DNA of 64,000 nucleotides from CAYNZV01 sp965217095 (GTDB lineage Bacteria; Latescibacterota; UBA2968; UBA8231). Position numbers and translations under genes: made by a program. Location of the stretch: positions 3,782,001 through 3,846,000 of the forward strand of contig OZ244235.1 in NCBI GenBank assembly GCA_965217095.1. Direction: 5' to 3'. Shown piece by piece: positions 35,332 to 44,373 of the stretch; position 1 is the stretch's first letter, and every line of letters begins with the position of its first letter. Under the pieces are notes generated by a model that was given only the letters and a program-made list of their open reading frames with translations, was not told the DNA's origin and did not search any database.

Positions 35332-35449
35332 ACGCTGCTTTCGGTTTGGTGATCGCTGCTCGGCGCCGGGTGCGCCGGGTGCGTGTTTTCTCTATTTTGC
35401 CGGTTTTAACCTACGATTAATCACTAAATTTATCCAAATCTGTGTCAAA

Positions 35450-35657
35450 TTACGAGCCTCCGGAGTCCAGTTTCTTTCCCGGTTCGATGACGAAATTGCT
35501 CAGCCTGATGACGAGCAGGTCGGGTTGATGGGCGATCACATGGCTGTCGGGCCGCTCCGAGGCGGCGGGTTTGCCGCTGCCCTTGTAACACGGGCCGCGA
35601 GTGAATATGACGTTGGCGCCGATGCCGAAATTGATCAGGGTGACAGTCTTTTTTCAC
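35450..35657 (-). pseudogene. Small protein gene frameshifted at an A6 run
   Basis: GTG at 35657-35655 follows GAGGAGGTCGCCCGA and begins with Lys codons AAA AAA. If one base of AAAAAAG is skipped, the frame continues TVTLINFGIGANVIFTRGPC and on to SNFVIEPGKKLDSGGS, with stop at 35450, for 68 residues in total. Codons in this frame have high GC in third positions, as in neighbouring genes, so it was probably coding. I recognise no family. Either it is broken by a one-base change or it depends on slippage at the A run. It lies divergent to the broken PhyH gene at 35741. Confidence 0.4.
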
Positions 35658-35740
35658 TCGGGCGACCTCCTCGACAGCCAGCATTTTTTGGTTTATTGTC
35701 GATCGGTTGTTTTCGCAATCCCACAGATAAAGGACGAATC

Positions 35741-36549
35741 ATGACAGACGAAGAACTCTACCTGTTCGATACTCTTGGATTCCTCAAAGTAGAGGCTATG
35801 ATCGACAAGGCAACCACAGCCAAAGCGTTCGAGGCGACAGAGAAGATCGTCGAGAACTGCTCGCATCTATACAAGGATTCTGGATATGGTGACAAATATC
35901 CCGGCGCCTTCCTCTACGACAAGGTTCTGGAACGGATACCGAGATCTCCCAAGTTGTTGAAGTATGCATGTTAGCTCCTCAACAACATGCCGCGCCTCAC
36001 CGGCGGCGGCTTGATGATCAACGGCGCCTCGCATACTGAACACGGCTTTCACGGCCAGAAGGAAATAAACTGGTACAGGGTCGAGAACGCACCAGGATTC
36101 TACTCCAGTTTTGAGACTCGATCTATCTTCTGCGATCTCTTTTTCATTGCCGTCTACTTCACAGACGTAGAGCCGGGCGACGGCGGCCTCGTCGTTCTTC
36201 CGGGCTCACACAAATCGACGTTCGTCTACCCCAAGAAGGACTCGGCCAAGGCGCTGGACAGCTTAGGCGCAGTCAACATTCCGGTAAAGGCGGGCGACGC
36301 CATCATCATGCCCCTCCGACTGCTGCACGCTGCCTTCAAGTGGGTGCCCGAAGACAGGGACAGAAGATGTATTTCTACACATTCGTACCGCAGGACACCT
36401 ATCGCGGCGATATGGAGGCGGTGGCGACAGCGCGAGAGCATGGAATTGAACTGGATGAGGAGACGGTTGAACTGATGGAGATAAGGGAGAAGGGGCTGCA
36501 ACCGAGTTTCAAGAAGATCGTCGAACAATTCGTGCCGGCCGAGTCATAG
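35741..36549 (+). pseudogene. PhyH-family dioxygenase with nonsense codon and frameshift
   Basis: ATG 35741 follows AAAGGACGAATC and opens MTDEELYLFDTLGFLKVEAM, a normal PhyH N-terminus. An in-frame TAG lies at 35972-35974, after PKLLKYAC. The same frame then resumes (LLNNMPRLTGGGLM, EHGFHGQKEINWYR, AVYFTDVEPGDGGLVVLPGS) up to about 36350. There a one-base shift moves the rest (MYFYTFVPQDTYRGD to FVPAES) to another frame ending at 36549. The complete protein would be about 268 residues. The distal His is in LRLLHAAFKW. Two independent lesions indicate a dead gene. Confidence 0.85.
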
Positions 36550-36701
36550 GGATCACGCAAGCGCCGACTTGACATCCATGCTGATTTTCGACGGCGACTA
36601 CCCCATGGCCTATGGAGCCATGAACGGGATGTAGACGCTAAGGTCACAGCGGCACCGGTACACTTCACCCGCGCGATCAGCTATCTCTTGCGATAATCTA
36701 G

Positions 36702-36827
36702 GAGCGCTACTTTCTCGATTGCGTCAAGGAGAATCGACCGATCGAGTTACCGGCATGTAACGTGGAGGAAGCGATCAAAACCATGGAGCTGGCCGAGGCG
36801 ATCCTCGCCGGATTGCGGGAAGACTGA
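36702..36827 (+). pseudogene. C-terminal remnant of a Gfo/Idh/MocA oxidoreductase
   Basis: The frame ERYFLDCVKENRPIELPACN then VEEAIKTMELAEAILAGLRE, ending at TGA 36825-36827, is the characteristic last helix region of Gfo/Idh/MocA-family dehydrogenases. No upstream part of the gene remains. The intact relative at 36883-38049 is on the opposite strand. A further scrap at about 36579-36635 (MLIFDGDYPMAYGAMNGM) resembles the start of a peptidase-M19-like gene. The stretch 36550-36882 is therefore a patch of broken gene ends. Confidence 0.7.
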
Positions 36828-36882
36828 TGACTCTGATCGGTCTGGGCACGGCGGCACCCACAACGGAGCGGGTCGAAGCCGT

Positions 36883-38049
36883 TCAAGACATTGGCTCGAC
36901 ATCCTCCCAGGAACCGGAGGCGACCGAACAGTCCATCGCCGCGAAGACCTCCGCGACACGCAATGCGTCCTCGAAACTCGGCGCACCTTGTTCGCCGGCG
37001 ATGACGCATCTGGCAAACTGGCACAACTCGATCACCTTCAAGTCCTCGTAGCTCATGCCCATAGCGGGCCCCGGGCTGAAGTTGGCGAAGAACGGATGGC
37101 CAGGATCACATTGGACCCTCACCGGACCATCCTGTTCGGGTGAGCCATCAGGCAGGAAAAGCTGCAGTTCGTTCATGCGCTCGAAATCCCAGGTGATCGT
37201 GCCGTTCTCACCGCTGATCTCGAATGCCATCTGGCACTTCGGACCGTTGATGACGCGACAAACCTCGAACGTACCCTGAGCCCCACATTCGAACTGGACG
37301 AGAGCACTGCCGTAATCTTCGTTGGTCACCGCGCCTTTGGGTCCGCCAGCCGCCACCGTGAAGTGCGTCCCTTCGCCCGGCGTCGGGAGTGGACGCTCCT
37401 CGATGAACGTGTGTTTGTTCGCCACCAGCCGCTCGATCGGTCCCGCCAGCATGTGCGCCATGTCCGCGACGTGGGACATCAGGTCGGCCACCGCCCCACC
37501 ACCGGCGAGTTCGCGGTCGAAGCGCCAGGAGAGTACGCCGTTGGGATCGCGGGCATAGCCGATGAGGAAGCGACCGCGATAATGGGTGATGCGACCGAGC
37601 CGCCCCGACCGGATAAGCTCGAGCGCGTATTGGACGACAGGTGCCCAGCGATAGTTGTATCCAACACCGGTGATGATTCCGGCCTCTCGCGCTCGAGCGG
37701 CTATCGTCGCCGTCTGCGCTGGGCTGCAACCTACTGGTTTCTCACAGAAGATGTGTTTGCCTGCCGCTGCCGCCGCCAGGGCAATCTCTTGATGCAGCGC
37801 GTTCTGAGTCGTGATGTGTACGGCCGCCACCGCAGGATCGTCGATCACCGACCGCCAGTCGGTCGTGTATCGATCGAATCCACCGCGCGCGGCGGCGTCC
37901 CGGGCGCGGTGCTCCACGGTATCGGCACACGCGACGAAGTGTGGTTCGAGCGCAGCTTCCGGGAAGCGGTCGGGTATGAGGCGGTACGCACGGGCGTGAG
38001 CCGTGCCCATCCACCCCATGCCGATGATGCCGATTCCCAATTCAGCCAT
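36883..38049 (-). CDS. Gfo/Idh/MocA-family NAD(P)-dependent oxidoreductase
   Basis: The 388-residue protein has the Rossmann motif GIGIIGMGWMGTAHARAY at the N-terminus, the family Lys in IFCEKPVG, and VGYNYRWAPVVQYA. The C-terminal alpha/beta domain contains GGGAVADLMSHVADMAHML, with the conserved Asp/His pair. These enzymes oxidise or epimerise sugars, inositols and related polyols. The start overlaps the stop of the broken isomerase gene just upstream (TAATG). The two were therefore once translationally coupled in one operon, which suggests this enzyme also worked on a sugar or cyclitol. No other operon partner remains intact. Confidence 0.92.
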   Translation of the reverse strand: MAELGIGIIGMGWMGTAHARAYRLIPDRFPEAALEPHFVACADTVEHRARDAAARGGFDRYTTDWRSVIDDPAVAAVHITTQNALHQEIALAAAAAGKHIFCEKPVGCSPAQTATIAARAREAGIITGVGYNYRWAPVVQYALELIRSGRLGRITHYRGRFLIGYARDPNGVLSWRFDRELAGGGAVADLMSHVADMAHMLAGPIERLVANKHTFIEERPLPTPGEGTHFTVAAGGPKGAVTNEDYGSALVQFECGAQGTFEVCRVINGPKCQMAFEISGENGTITWDFERMNELQLFLPDGSPEQDGPVRVQCDPGHPFFANFSPGPAMGMSYEDLKVIELCQFARCVIAGEQGAPSFEDALRVAEVFAAMDCSVASGSWEDVEPMS

Positions 38050-38575
38050 TACCGATCTCCCGAAGATATTCGCGTGTGCGCTGCCTGTCTGTTGCTATCG
38101 GCCAAGTGGATGTGCATCAGCCGACTGCCCGCCAGCCTCAACGCATCAGTGAACGCCGCATCTTCGATGTTGAGATGGAAGAAGCCGGCGAGCACACCCA
38201 GGTTTTTTGCACCGACGACGCTCATGGCTTCCATGATACTGTTTAAGAAGCCCGCATAGGGCCGAACCTGTTGACGGGCTCGATCGCCACCGAGACGTTT
38301 CTATCCGCGGCATATGCGACAATCTCTATGGCAGACTTCACAAAGTTGTGCCTGAGAATGTCGCGTGGCACACTTGAAATCGGGTACTCCGGTTGAACAG
38401 GACACGGGACAATTTCAAATAGGGGTGGTTCGTCAAAGCTGGCAGCCAGATCAATGCATTTTTTTGCATAGTTCACGGCATGGCTTCGTACTGCATCGTC
38501 GCTCGATGCCAGGTAACGTGCGGCACCCAACGGCATGATTTTGGTCAGGTTCTGAACACCGCGGACTCCCTGCGA
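38050..38575 (-). pseudogene. Sugar-phosphate isomerase/epimerase remnant
   Basis: Two frames on the minus strand make up the C-terminal half of an isomerase. From about 38560, TKIMPLGAARYLASSDD leads to SVAIEPVNRFGP at about 38260, which contains the catalytic Glu. After a frameshift, MEAMSVVGAKNLGVLAGFFH and LMHIHLADSNRQA follow, ending at 38049-38051. The N-terminal half is missing and the remnant abuts the end of the ABC permease gene, so a deletion joined the two. Residue pattern (EPVNRF, HLADSNR) is that of hydroxypyruvate-isomerase/tagatose-epimerase-like enzymes. Confidence 0.78.
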
Positions 38576-39756
38576 AACAACAACGAGCACAGAAAAAAGG
38601 CAATCGCAGCGGTCACGATCAGCGAGAGATACACAATCCCAAGCGTCACGAAATCTGCGGTCCCGGCGACGATCGCTTTGATCGACAGGGAGACATTCAT
38701 GATCGGCACCGCGGCCGTCGCGTAACTCAACCGAAGACCCGGGATCACGCCGATGTACAGCGGCACGAAAACGGCCATCATCATTGGCGCGAGCATGGTT
38801 TGTGCTTCCTTATACGACTTTGCGTAGATCCCGACCGCCAGCGTCGCGGCAGCGAACAGCATCGTGATCGGCAGCAGAAGGCACAGGACCATGATCACGA
38901 CCTGTGGCTCCACGATACTCGCGATCGCCTGGTGAATGTCGGACGACCCCTTGACCATGAACCGGAACCCGGCATATAACCCGCCTATCGAAATACTCGC
39001 CGCAAACAAACCGCTCAGGAATACGACCAGGAGCTTCCCAAACAGTATCTGCATGCGCGACGCGGGAACGGTCAGCAACGTTTCCAGCGTACCGCGCTCC
39101 TTTTCTCCGGCCGTCAAGTCCGTCGCGGGATGGACGCAGCCGATCAGCGAGAACAGGATGAAGACATACGGGACGACCGCGCCCACGACGAACGCGAACC
39201 GCTCTTTGTCCGAGGCGAGATTGAACCGGTTGATCTCGACCGGGTTGAGCGCCAGGCGTGGGTCCATCCCAAGTGCCTGAATTCGCGCCTCGATGACCAG
39301 ATCGCTGTACTTGTCGAGCAGCGTGGACAGACGCTGCCGCTCCTCCTTCCCCTTGTCCGTCTCCTTGTAGTAGAAGGATACACGACCCGGCAGACCCGCC
39401 TCCACGAGGCGATCGAAATTCGGGTCGAAATAGATGGCCGCATCCAGGCTGTCCGCTTCGATCATTGACCGCACCTCCCGCAGGTTCAGATCCTCCCGAA
39501 TCTGAAATTCGCCTGCGGCCATCAGCAGGTTGCCCTTGGCCAGGATCATATCCCGAAACAGGTCCGCGTTTCCGTTCGTGATCATCGCGACATCCAGAGT
39601 GCGCTCCTGTGCCTTCTTCTTCTGCGCGGAGCCGACCGTGGTGATCGCAAAAGTCAGCACTGGGAACAGCAGCATCGGCGCCAGAATGTTGGTGATTATC
39701 GTTCGACGATCGCGCACGATGTCGAGGAGTTCCTTGCGGGCAAGTGTCAGAATCAT
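38545..39756 (-). CDS. ABC-2-type transporter permease, NatB-like
   Basis: The 403-residue protein starts MILTLARKELLDIVRDRRTI and has one N-terminal membrane helix (LAPMLLFPVLTFAITTV). A large external domain (about 55-200) follows, then five or six C-terminal helices with the loop HPATDLTAGEKERGTLETLL. This is the layout of NatB-type ABC-2 export permeases. The start overlaps the stop of the ATPase gene by 4 bp (ATGA), showing translational coupling. ATG 39756 follows GGAGGAGGCCCCGGC. The 3' end borders a truncated isomerase gene; the last residues (RRESAVFRT) may have been altered by that junction. The substrate is unknown; Na+ export or antibiotic export is possible. Confidence 0.88.
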   Translation of the reverse strand: MILTLARKELLDIVRDRRTIITNILAPMLLFPVLTFAITTVGSAQKKKAQERTLDVAMITNGNADLFRDMILAKGNLLMAAGEFQIREDLNLREVRSMIEADSLDAAIYFDPNFDRLVEAGLPGRVSFYYKETDKGKEERQRLSTLLDKYSDLVIEARIQALGMDPRLALNPVEINRFNLASDKERFAFVVGAVVPYVFILFSLIGCVHPATDLTAGEKERGTLETLLTVPASRMQILFGKLLVVFLSGLFAASISIGGLYAGFRFMVKGSSDIHQAIASIVEPQVVIMVLCLLLPITMLFAAATLAVGIYAKSYKEAQTMLAPMMMAVFVPLYIGVIPGLRLSYATAAVPIMNVSLSIKAIVAGTADFVTLGIVYLSLIVTAAIAFFLCSLLFRRESAVFRT

Positions 39757-40526
39757 GCCGGGGCCTCCTCCAGGTACCGGATGAATTCCTGTTCCGTCGA
39801 ATCGCTCCGAGATGCGGCGCGGAAATCGTCGAACGATCCGTTGTAGCACAACTTGCCTCGATGGATGATCGCCAAATCATCGCTCAACAGGCTTACCTCA
39901 CCCATGATGTGCGTCGAGAAAATGACCGTCTTCCCCGCATCGCGACATCGCCGGACCATGTCTACAATCGTCCGGGAAGTGAGCACATCCAGCCCCGCCG
40001 TCGGTTCGTCGAACACCAGCACTTGCGGGTCGTGAATCATCGTGCGGACGATCGACACCTTCTGCGTCATCCCCGTCGATAGCTTGCCGATCCGTTTGCT
40101 CATGAACTCGTTCATGTCCAACAGCGTCACCAGCTCGTCCAGATGACGCTCGAAATCACGTTTTGCCACGTGATGCACGTCGGCATAGAAGCGGATTACT
40201 TCCAAAGGCGTCAACCGGTCGTAGAGCTTCGTCGACCCTGTCAGAAAACCGATCTGCTTCCGAACATCGCCGGCCTGCCTGACCGAATCATACCCGCAGA
40301 CCTCGATCGACCCCGATGTCGGATTCATCAGCGTGGCTATCATTCGCAGCACCGTCGTTTTTCCCGCTCCGTTCGGCCCCACGATCGTGAAGATTCGGCC
40401 GGGCTGGCAGTCCAAGTCGATCCCCGCCACCGCGTGAGCGACATCCCCCGCGTGGTCGCGCCCGATCTCCTTCCTCTGCTTCCGCGACAGTTTGAAAGTC
40501 TTCCAAAGATCTCTGACTTGAATCAT
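39753..40526 (-). CDS. ABC transporter ATP-binding protein, NatA-like
   Basis: The 257-residue ATPase has Walker A GPNGAGKTT, the Q-loop region in KQIGFLTGSTKLYDRLTPLE, the signature LSTGMTQK, Walker B VLVFDEPTAGLD, and the switch His in STHIMGEV. The FLTG after the Q-loop and the signature STGM are like those of NatA. It is followed directly by its permease gene with a 4-bp overlap and is preceded, 33 bp upstream, by a serine hydrolase gene on the same strand. All three may form one transcript. Confidence 0.93.
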   Translation of the reverse strand: MIQVRDLWKTFKLSRKQRKEIGRDHAGDVAHAVAGIDLDCQPGRIFTIVGPNGAGKTTVLRMIATLMNPTSGSIEVCGYDSVRQAGDVRKQIGFLTGSTKLYDRLTPLEVIRFYADVHHVAKRDFERHLDELVTLLDMNEFMSKRIGKLSTGMTQKVSIVRTMIHDPQVLVFDEPTAGLDVLTSRTIVDMVRRCRDAGKTVIFSTHIMGEVSLLSDDLAIIHRGKLCYNGSFDDFRAASRSDSTEQEFIRYLEEAPA

Positions 40527-40559
40527 ACAACGATCTCTTTCTTGTCCGCAGACTGTTTC

Positions 40560-42236
40560 TCAGTCCTCAATTCTCGACGCCCTGTGTTCTCCCTCTTGAT
40601 GGACCACCACCTCCGTCACACGACCGTCCTCATCCTCCACGAACACCAGCTCCGCATCCGCCGCCTGGGCGAAGAATCCGTCCTTCGTCGGAACCAATGG
40701 CATGCTCAGCTGGCCCTCCACGTGGACGGACAAAAGACCCTCCGAAAAGGTAACCGTCATCGCCTGATCGTTGGGGAGCTGATACCGTCCGACAAACCTC
40801 TCCAGAATTCCTTTGGAATCCACCCGGGTCCGCTTGGGCGGCCGTCGATAGTACTCCAGCTTCCTGGCCTCTTGCTTGTGCCCGAAGACCCGGACCGTCA
40901 ACCCATCCACCTTCCCCTCCCCGTCCACATCGAATTCCAGAATCGACGGAGACATAGAGGAGAACAGCTCCGTGTCCGAGGCAGCCAGCAGCTCCGCTCG
41001 CAGGCCTTCGTTTAGGCTGACATAGAGCTTTCCTTCCTCCACTCGGATGTTCACGATCGAGTTCGGTCCAAACTCGTATTCGCCGGCGTACCGCTCGAGC
41101 TTTTCGAAAGGTACCTCAACCGCTGGCGGAAGGGGCTTCACCTCCTTGAAATCCGCGAGCTTCGACTGGGGATTGAGAATGTGGATCCCGATATCGTCGA
41201 TGATCCCGCGAGCATTCGACAGGACCACGACCCCGCGACGCGCTTCCATGTCGAACGCGGCGAACGCCATGTTGCCGAAAGTGGCGCCGCTGTGCCAGAT
41301 CAGCTCCCGGCCATGCCTCGAAAGGAGGTGCCAGCCAAGTCCGACTTCCAGCGTCGATGAAGACGTCTCCCGTCGATCCAGATGCGACATCTGCAGTGGA
41401 AACCACAGATCGCTCGACACCAGATCCATGTTCGCCGCGAGGAAGCGCAGCAGGTCCTCCGCTGTCGACCGCACACCGCCCGCCGCCGCCATCGTATCCC
41501 ACACGAGCGGCGGGGTTTCGCCGTGATTCCAGTTGTGTGTGCCGGCCAGCCGCTCCTGCTGCTCTGCATTCAGAGTCACCCGCGTGTCGGACAGACCGAG
41601 CGGATGACACACCCGCTCCAACAGGAGCGCCTCGAAGTCGTTATCCGCGCGGTTGGCGAGGGCCTGGCCTAGAAGTCCGAACGCCAGGTTGGAGTAGTAG
41701 TAACGTTCGCCGATGTCAAGCGCCAGAGTCGTTGCTGACAGGAATTCATACATCTGATCCAGTGGAAATCGCTTGACCACGCCGCGTTCCGTTACCTGCA
41801 GATGGTCCGGCATCCGCGGCAGCCCGGAGCGATGCGTTGCCAGATCCAGCAGAGAGATCTCTCGCCCGGAGCGCGTCGGCAAGATCACCTCCGGCGGCAA
41901 GTGTAACGAAACGGGGTCACGCAAGGAGACCTCGCCCTTGTGAACCATGTCTGCCAGCACGATCGACGTGAACACCTTCGAAATCGACCCGATCTCGAAG
42001 ATCGTTGATCCGTTGACAACGTCGGTCCCCCCTATGTGACGAGGGCCATAGCCGACGATCCTCGTGCCGGTGGAATCCACGATGCCCACGACGATACCCA
42101 CACTCTGCTTGAACGTTTCGATGCGGGCTTTCAGGATCCGGAGAATCTCATCGTCGGACAGATCCGACGCCGCTGTCGGGTCGGGTAAGAACAAAACCGC
42201 AGCCGCCAGGAATGCCGCAATCTTTCTAGCCGTCAT
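40560..42236 (-). CDS. Exported serine hydrolase of the class-C beta-lactamase/penicillin-binding fold
   Basis: The 558-residue protein begins with a signal peptide (MTARKIAAFLAAAVLFLPDP, cleavage about residue 24). The active-site SxxK is GSISK (Ser84, Lys87), the YxN motif is YYSNLAFG, and the third motif is WHSGATFG in place of KTG. After the catalytic domain (to about 370) come two DUF3471-like beta-barrel domains, FEKLERYAGEYEFGPNSIVN and GILERFVGRYQLPNDQAMTV. Such proteins are esterases or D-amino-acid peptidases more often than beta-lactamases. It is the first gene of a unit with the NatAB-like transporter. An inverted repeat lies 78 bp upstream of the start. Confidence 0.88.
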   Translation of the reverse strand: MTARKIAAFLAAAVLFLPDPTAASDLSDDEILRILKARIETFKQSVGIVVGIVDSTGTRIVGYGPRHIGGTDVVNGSTIFEIGSISKVFTSIVLADMVHKGEVSLRDPVSLHLPPEVILPTRSGREISLLDLATHRSGLPRMPDHLQVTERGVVKRFPLDQMYEFLSATTLALDIGERYYYSNLAFGLLGQALANRADNDFEALLLERVCHPLGLSDTRVTLNAEQQERLAGTHNWNHGETPPLVWDTMAAAGGVRSTAEDLLRFLAANMDLVSSDLWFPLQMSHLDRRETSSSTLEVGLGWHLLSRHGRELIWHSGATFGNMAFAAFDMEARRGVVVLSNARGIIDDIGIHILNPQSKLADFKEVKPLPPAVEVPFEKLERYAGEYEFGPNSIVNIRVEEGKLYVSLNEGLRAELLAASDTELFSSMSPSILEFDVDGEGKVDGLTVRVFGHKQEARKLEYYRRPPKRTRVDSKGILERFVGRYQLPNDQAMTVTFSEGLLSVHVEGQLSMPLVPTKDGFFAQAADAELVFVEDEDGRVTEVVVHQEGEHRASRIED

Positions 42237-42313
42237 AGTTCGAACTCCTCTGGCTCAATCTACCAAAAAATGAAAACAGCGCAGACGAATCTCCATGGTC
42301 CGAGGTAGTTATC

Positions 42314-42351
42314 TACCTGCTGCATATTCTGTATATGTACAGCAGGTACAT
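42314..42351 (-). promoter_or_regulatory. Nested inverted repeats upstream of the serine hydrolase gene
   Basis: TACCTGCTG (42314-42322) and CAGCAGGTA (42340-42348) are perfect 9-bp inverted repeats. Overlapping them, ATGTAC (42335-42340) and GTACAT (42346-42351) form a second perfect palindrome with a 5-base centre. They lie 78-115 bp upstream of the start at 42236 and may be an operator. The remaining sequence between 42237 and the broken iolD end at about 42594 shows no gene. Confidence 0.35.
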
Positions 42352-42593
42352 GACAGAATACGCACTAGTAGGTATGGCGACCGCATCGTCCGTTCGCGGG
42401 TGCTGCATAGTTGTACAACCACTTTAGCGCGGCAACCGGCTGAGGACCAGACCAGCCAAGGATTGACCGCTTTCGTCCCGTTTTCCGGTTGCCAGAACCC
42501 ACGCCCGTCGCGGGGCATGCCGTCGGTTAGTTCCCGGTTTTCTATGGCGTTTGTCATGTCATGATTCCTTGATCTTAAAGCTCGTCCGGCGGC

Positions 42594-44008
42594 ATCACCC
42601 GCTGTTCATCATCAGGTAAGAACCGTCGCCGACGAAGACGATCACGTCTCGTGACGGATCCGCCATGCGCGCGCCCCAACCGCCGGCGACTTCATACCCC
42701 ATGCAGGAAAAGCCGAGTGCAGGAAAAGCCGAACTCGCAGCTATTCGAAGCCTCGCAGTCGAAGGTGCCCGGGGATTTCGTTTTCCAATTCATGCAGAGC
42801 TCACCCGGGAACCCACCGGCAGCCGTAAGAGCGAGATCGGTGTCGTCGCAGTTCCGGTTGACCGCCCCGATCACCTGGGCATAGCTGGGCGGCGTGACCT
42901 CGGTCGGTCCGGAATGCTCATCAATGGTTCCGTTCCATTCGGTTTAGAGGGATTTGGCTTGAGAAGTCCAGGCGTCGGGTCCCTTCCATCCTTCCAGCGC
43001 CGGCTCGAGGTCTTCGATGCAGGCCAGCGCGTCACCTACCACCGACACGGCGCGGTGTTTGTAGGCATCGTACCTCGCGGCGTTGAGCGCAATCAAACGC
43101 ATCTGCTCGTTGCCGAACCCGGACCAGGATGACGTAGTGAAATCCTGGAGCCGGGTACCCACCGCCAGCACCACGTCCGCCTCCTGGGCGAGGGCGTTGG
43201 CAGAGCTCGAGCCGATCACTCCCAACGGACCGGCGTTCAAGGGATGTTCGTGAATCATCATCGAACGGCCGGCGATGGTCTCCACCACCGGCACATTGTG
43301 ACGCTCAGCAAAGGCCGTCAGTTCGGCGACAGCTCCGGAGTAGAACACCCCACCTCCGGAAATGATCAGCGGTTTTTTCGCCCCGCGGAGAACCTGAGCC
43401 GCCGCCGCAATGCTGGCACGGTCTGGCCGCGGACGCAGGATCTGGTGTATCGTCTTCTCGAAGAAAGCTTCCGGGTAATCGAACGCCTCCCCCTGGATAT
43501 CCTGGGGCAACGCGAAAAACGCCGGTCCGCAATCGGCGGGATCGAGCATCGTCGCCACCGCCTGCGGGAGCGAGGAGATCAGCTGCTCCGGGCGGTTGAT
43601 GCGGTCCCAGTAGCGGGTGACCGCGTGAAAGGCATCGGTCACCGTCATGGTTGGGTTGTGAAAATTCTCCACCTGCTGCAGGACCGGATCAGGAAGACGA
43701 TTGGCGAAGGTGTCTCCGGACAGGAGCAGTATGGGCAGCCTATTGGCGTGGGCGGTGGCTGCGGCCGTCAGCAGGTTCGTACATCCCGGTCCGATAGAGC
43801 TGGCGGCGGCCAGTGCCATCGATTGCTCGTTCTGGCCGCGCCAGGTGGGCATCTGCTCGCGCACGGCCGCCAGCGCTTCGCCAAGGCAGGTAACGTTGCC
43901 ATGTCCGAAGATCGCAAAGACACCCGGAAACAACGGCTCCTCGTTGCCATCGATCAGAATTCGCTGGTTCACCAGGTAATGCACCAGCGCCTGCGCCATG
44001 GTCAGCAT
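42594..44008 (-). pseudogene. iolD: iolD-like TPP-dependent hydrolase (inositol catabolism), multiply broken
   Basis: The protein resembles 3D-trihydroxycyclohexane-1,2-dione hydrolase: LTMAQALVHYL, GVFAIFGHGNVTCLGEAL, WRGQNEQSMALAA with the catalytic Glu, SSIGPGCTNLLTAAATAHAN, and LPDPVLQQVE. Lesions seen: about 15 residues seem to be deleted between SMALAA and SSIGPG. An in-frame TAA lies at 42944-42946, after SQAKSL. The same frame continues TEWNGTIDEHSGPTE, YAQVIGAVNRNC and AAGGFPGELCMNWK. A 16-bp tandem duplication at 42702-42733 shifts the frame. The last readable part is MGYEVAGGWGARMADPSRD, VFVGDGSYLMMNSG, and the remaining C-terminal TPP domain is gone. The start is ATG 44008. Inositol degradation by this gene is therefore lost. 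Confidence 0.87.
42702..42733. repeat. 16-bp tandem duplication inside the iolD pseudogene
   Basis: TGCAGGAAAAGCCGAG (42702-42717) is followed directly by TGCAGGAAAAGCCGAA (42718-42733). The two units differ only in the last base. Removing one unit restores the reading EFGFSCMGYEVAGG on the minus strand, as expected for IolD, so the duplication is the frameshift cause. Confidence 0.88.
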
Positions 44009-44373
44009 CACAGTTGAGTCCTCTCGTTTTGTGGGAAGGTGCAATCGGCCGTGGCGGCGTCTACACCCTGCTGTGCAAACGGCTGGGCAGTTCCCAGTCG
44101 TACGCCTCTCCACCGCTGTCCCTGTCGCCGACGCGGGACGACTGCTCGAACGCTTCTAGTTCGTTCTGAGAAACCTGGGCGACGGCCTACTTCAATGTGA
44201 ACGCCCCCGGGTCCACCAGCGCCGACCTGAAGAGCCTGGGACATAGGATCTGTCGTTGGCCAATGTTCCCGCTCGACGAAGGGGTCGCGTTCAAACCGGT
44301 CGTGCAGTTATTCCCGGAGGTCGCGGGGCGATAGGCCTCAAGTTGACGCAGTTGACCGCCGTCCCAAGGAGAG
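44009..44373. other. Intergenic stretch without an intact gene
   Basis: No complete gene is visible. On the plus strand short open stretches read IGRGGVYTLLCKRLGSSQSY (about 44045-44105) and WPMFPLDEGVAFKPVV (about 44250-44310), each bounded by stops. They look like scraps of former genes, but I cannot name the families. Confidence 0.4.

Noticed and set aside
35972..35974. In-frame TAG in the PhyH gene as a possible pyrrolysine codon
   Set aside because: A second lesion (frameshift near 36350) follows, and the neighbouring residues are not an active site. A dead gene is the simpler reading.
36579..36635. MLIFDGDYPMAYGAMNGM as a peptidase-M19-like gene
   Set aside because: Only 18 residues before a stop; too short to call as a feature on its own, so mentioned only as a scrap.
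44045..44333. Open stretches reading IGRGGVYTLLCKRLG and WPMFPLDEGVAFKPVV
   Set aside because: They look protein-like but are interrupted by stops and I cannot place them in a family.
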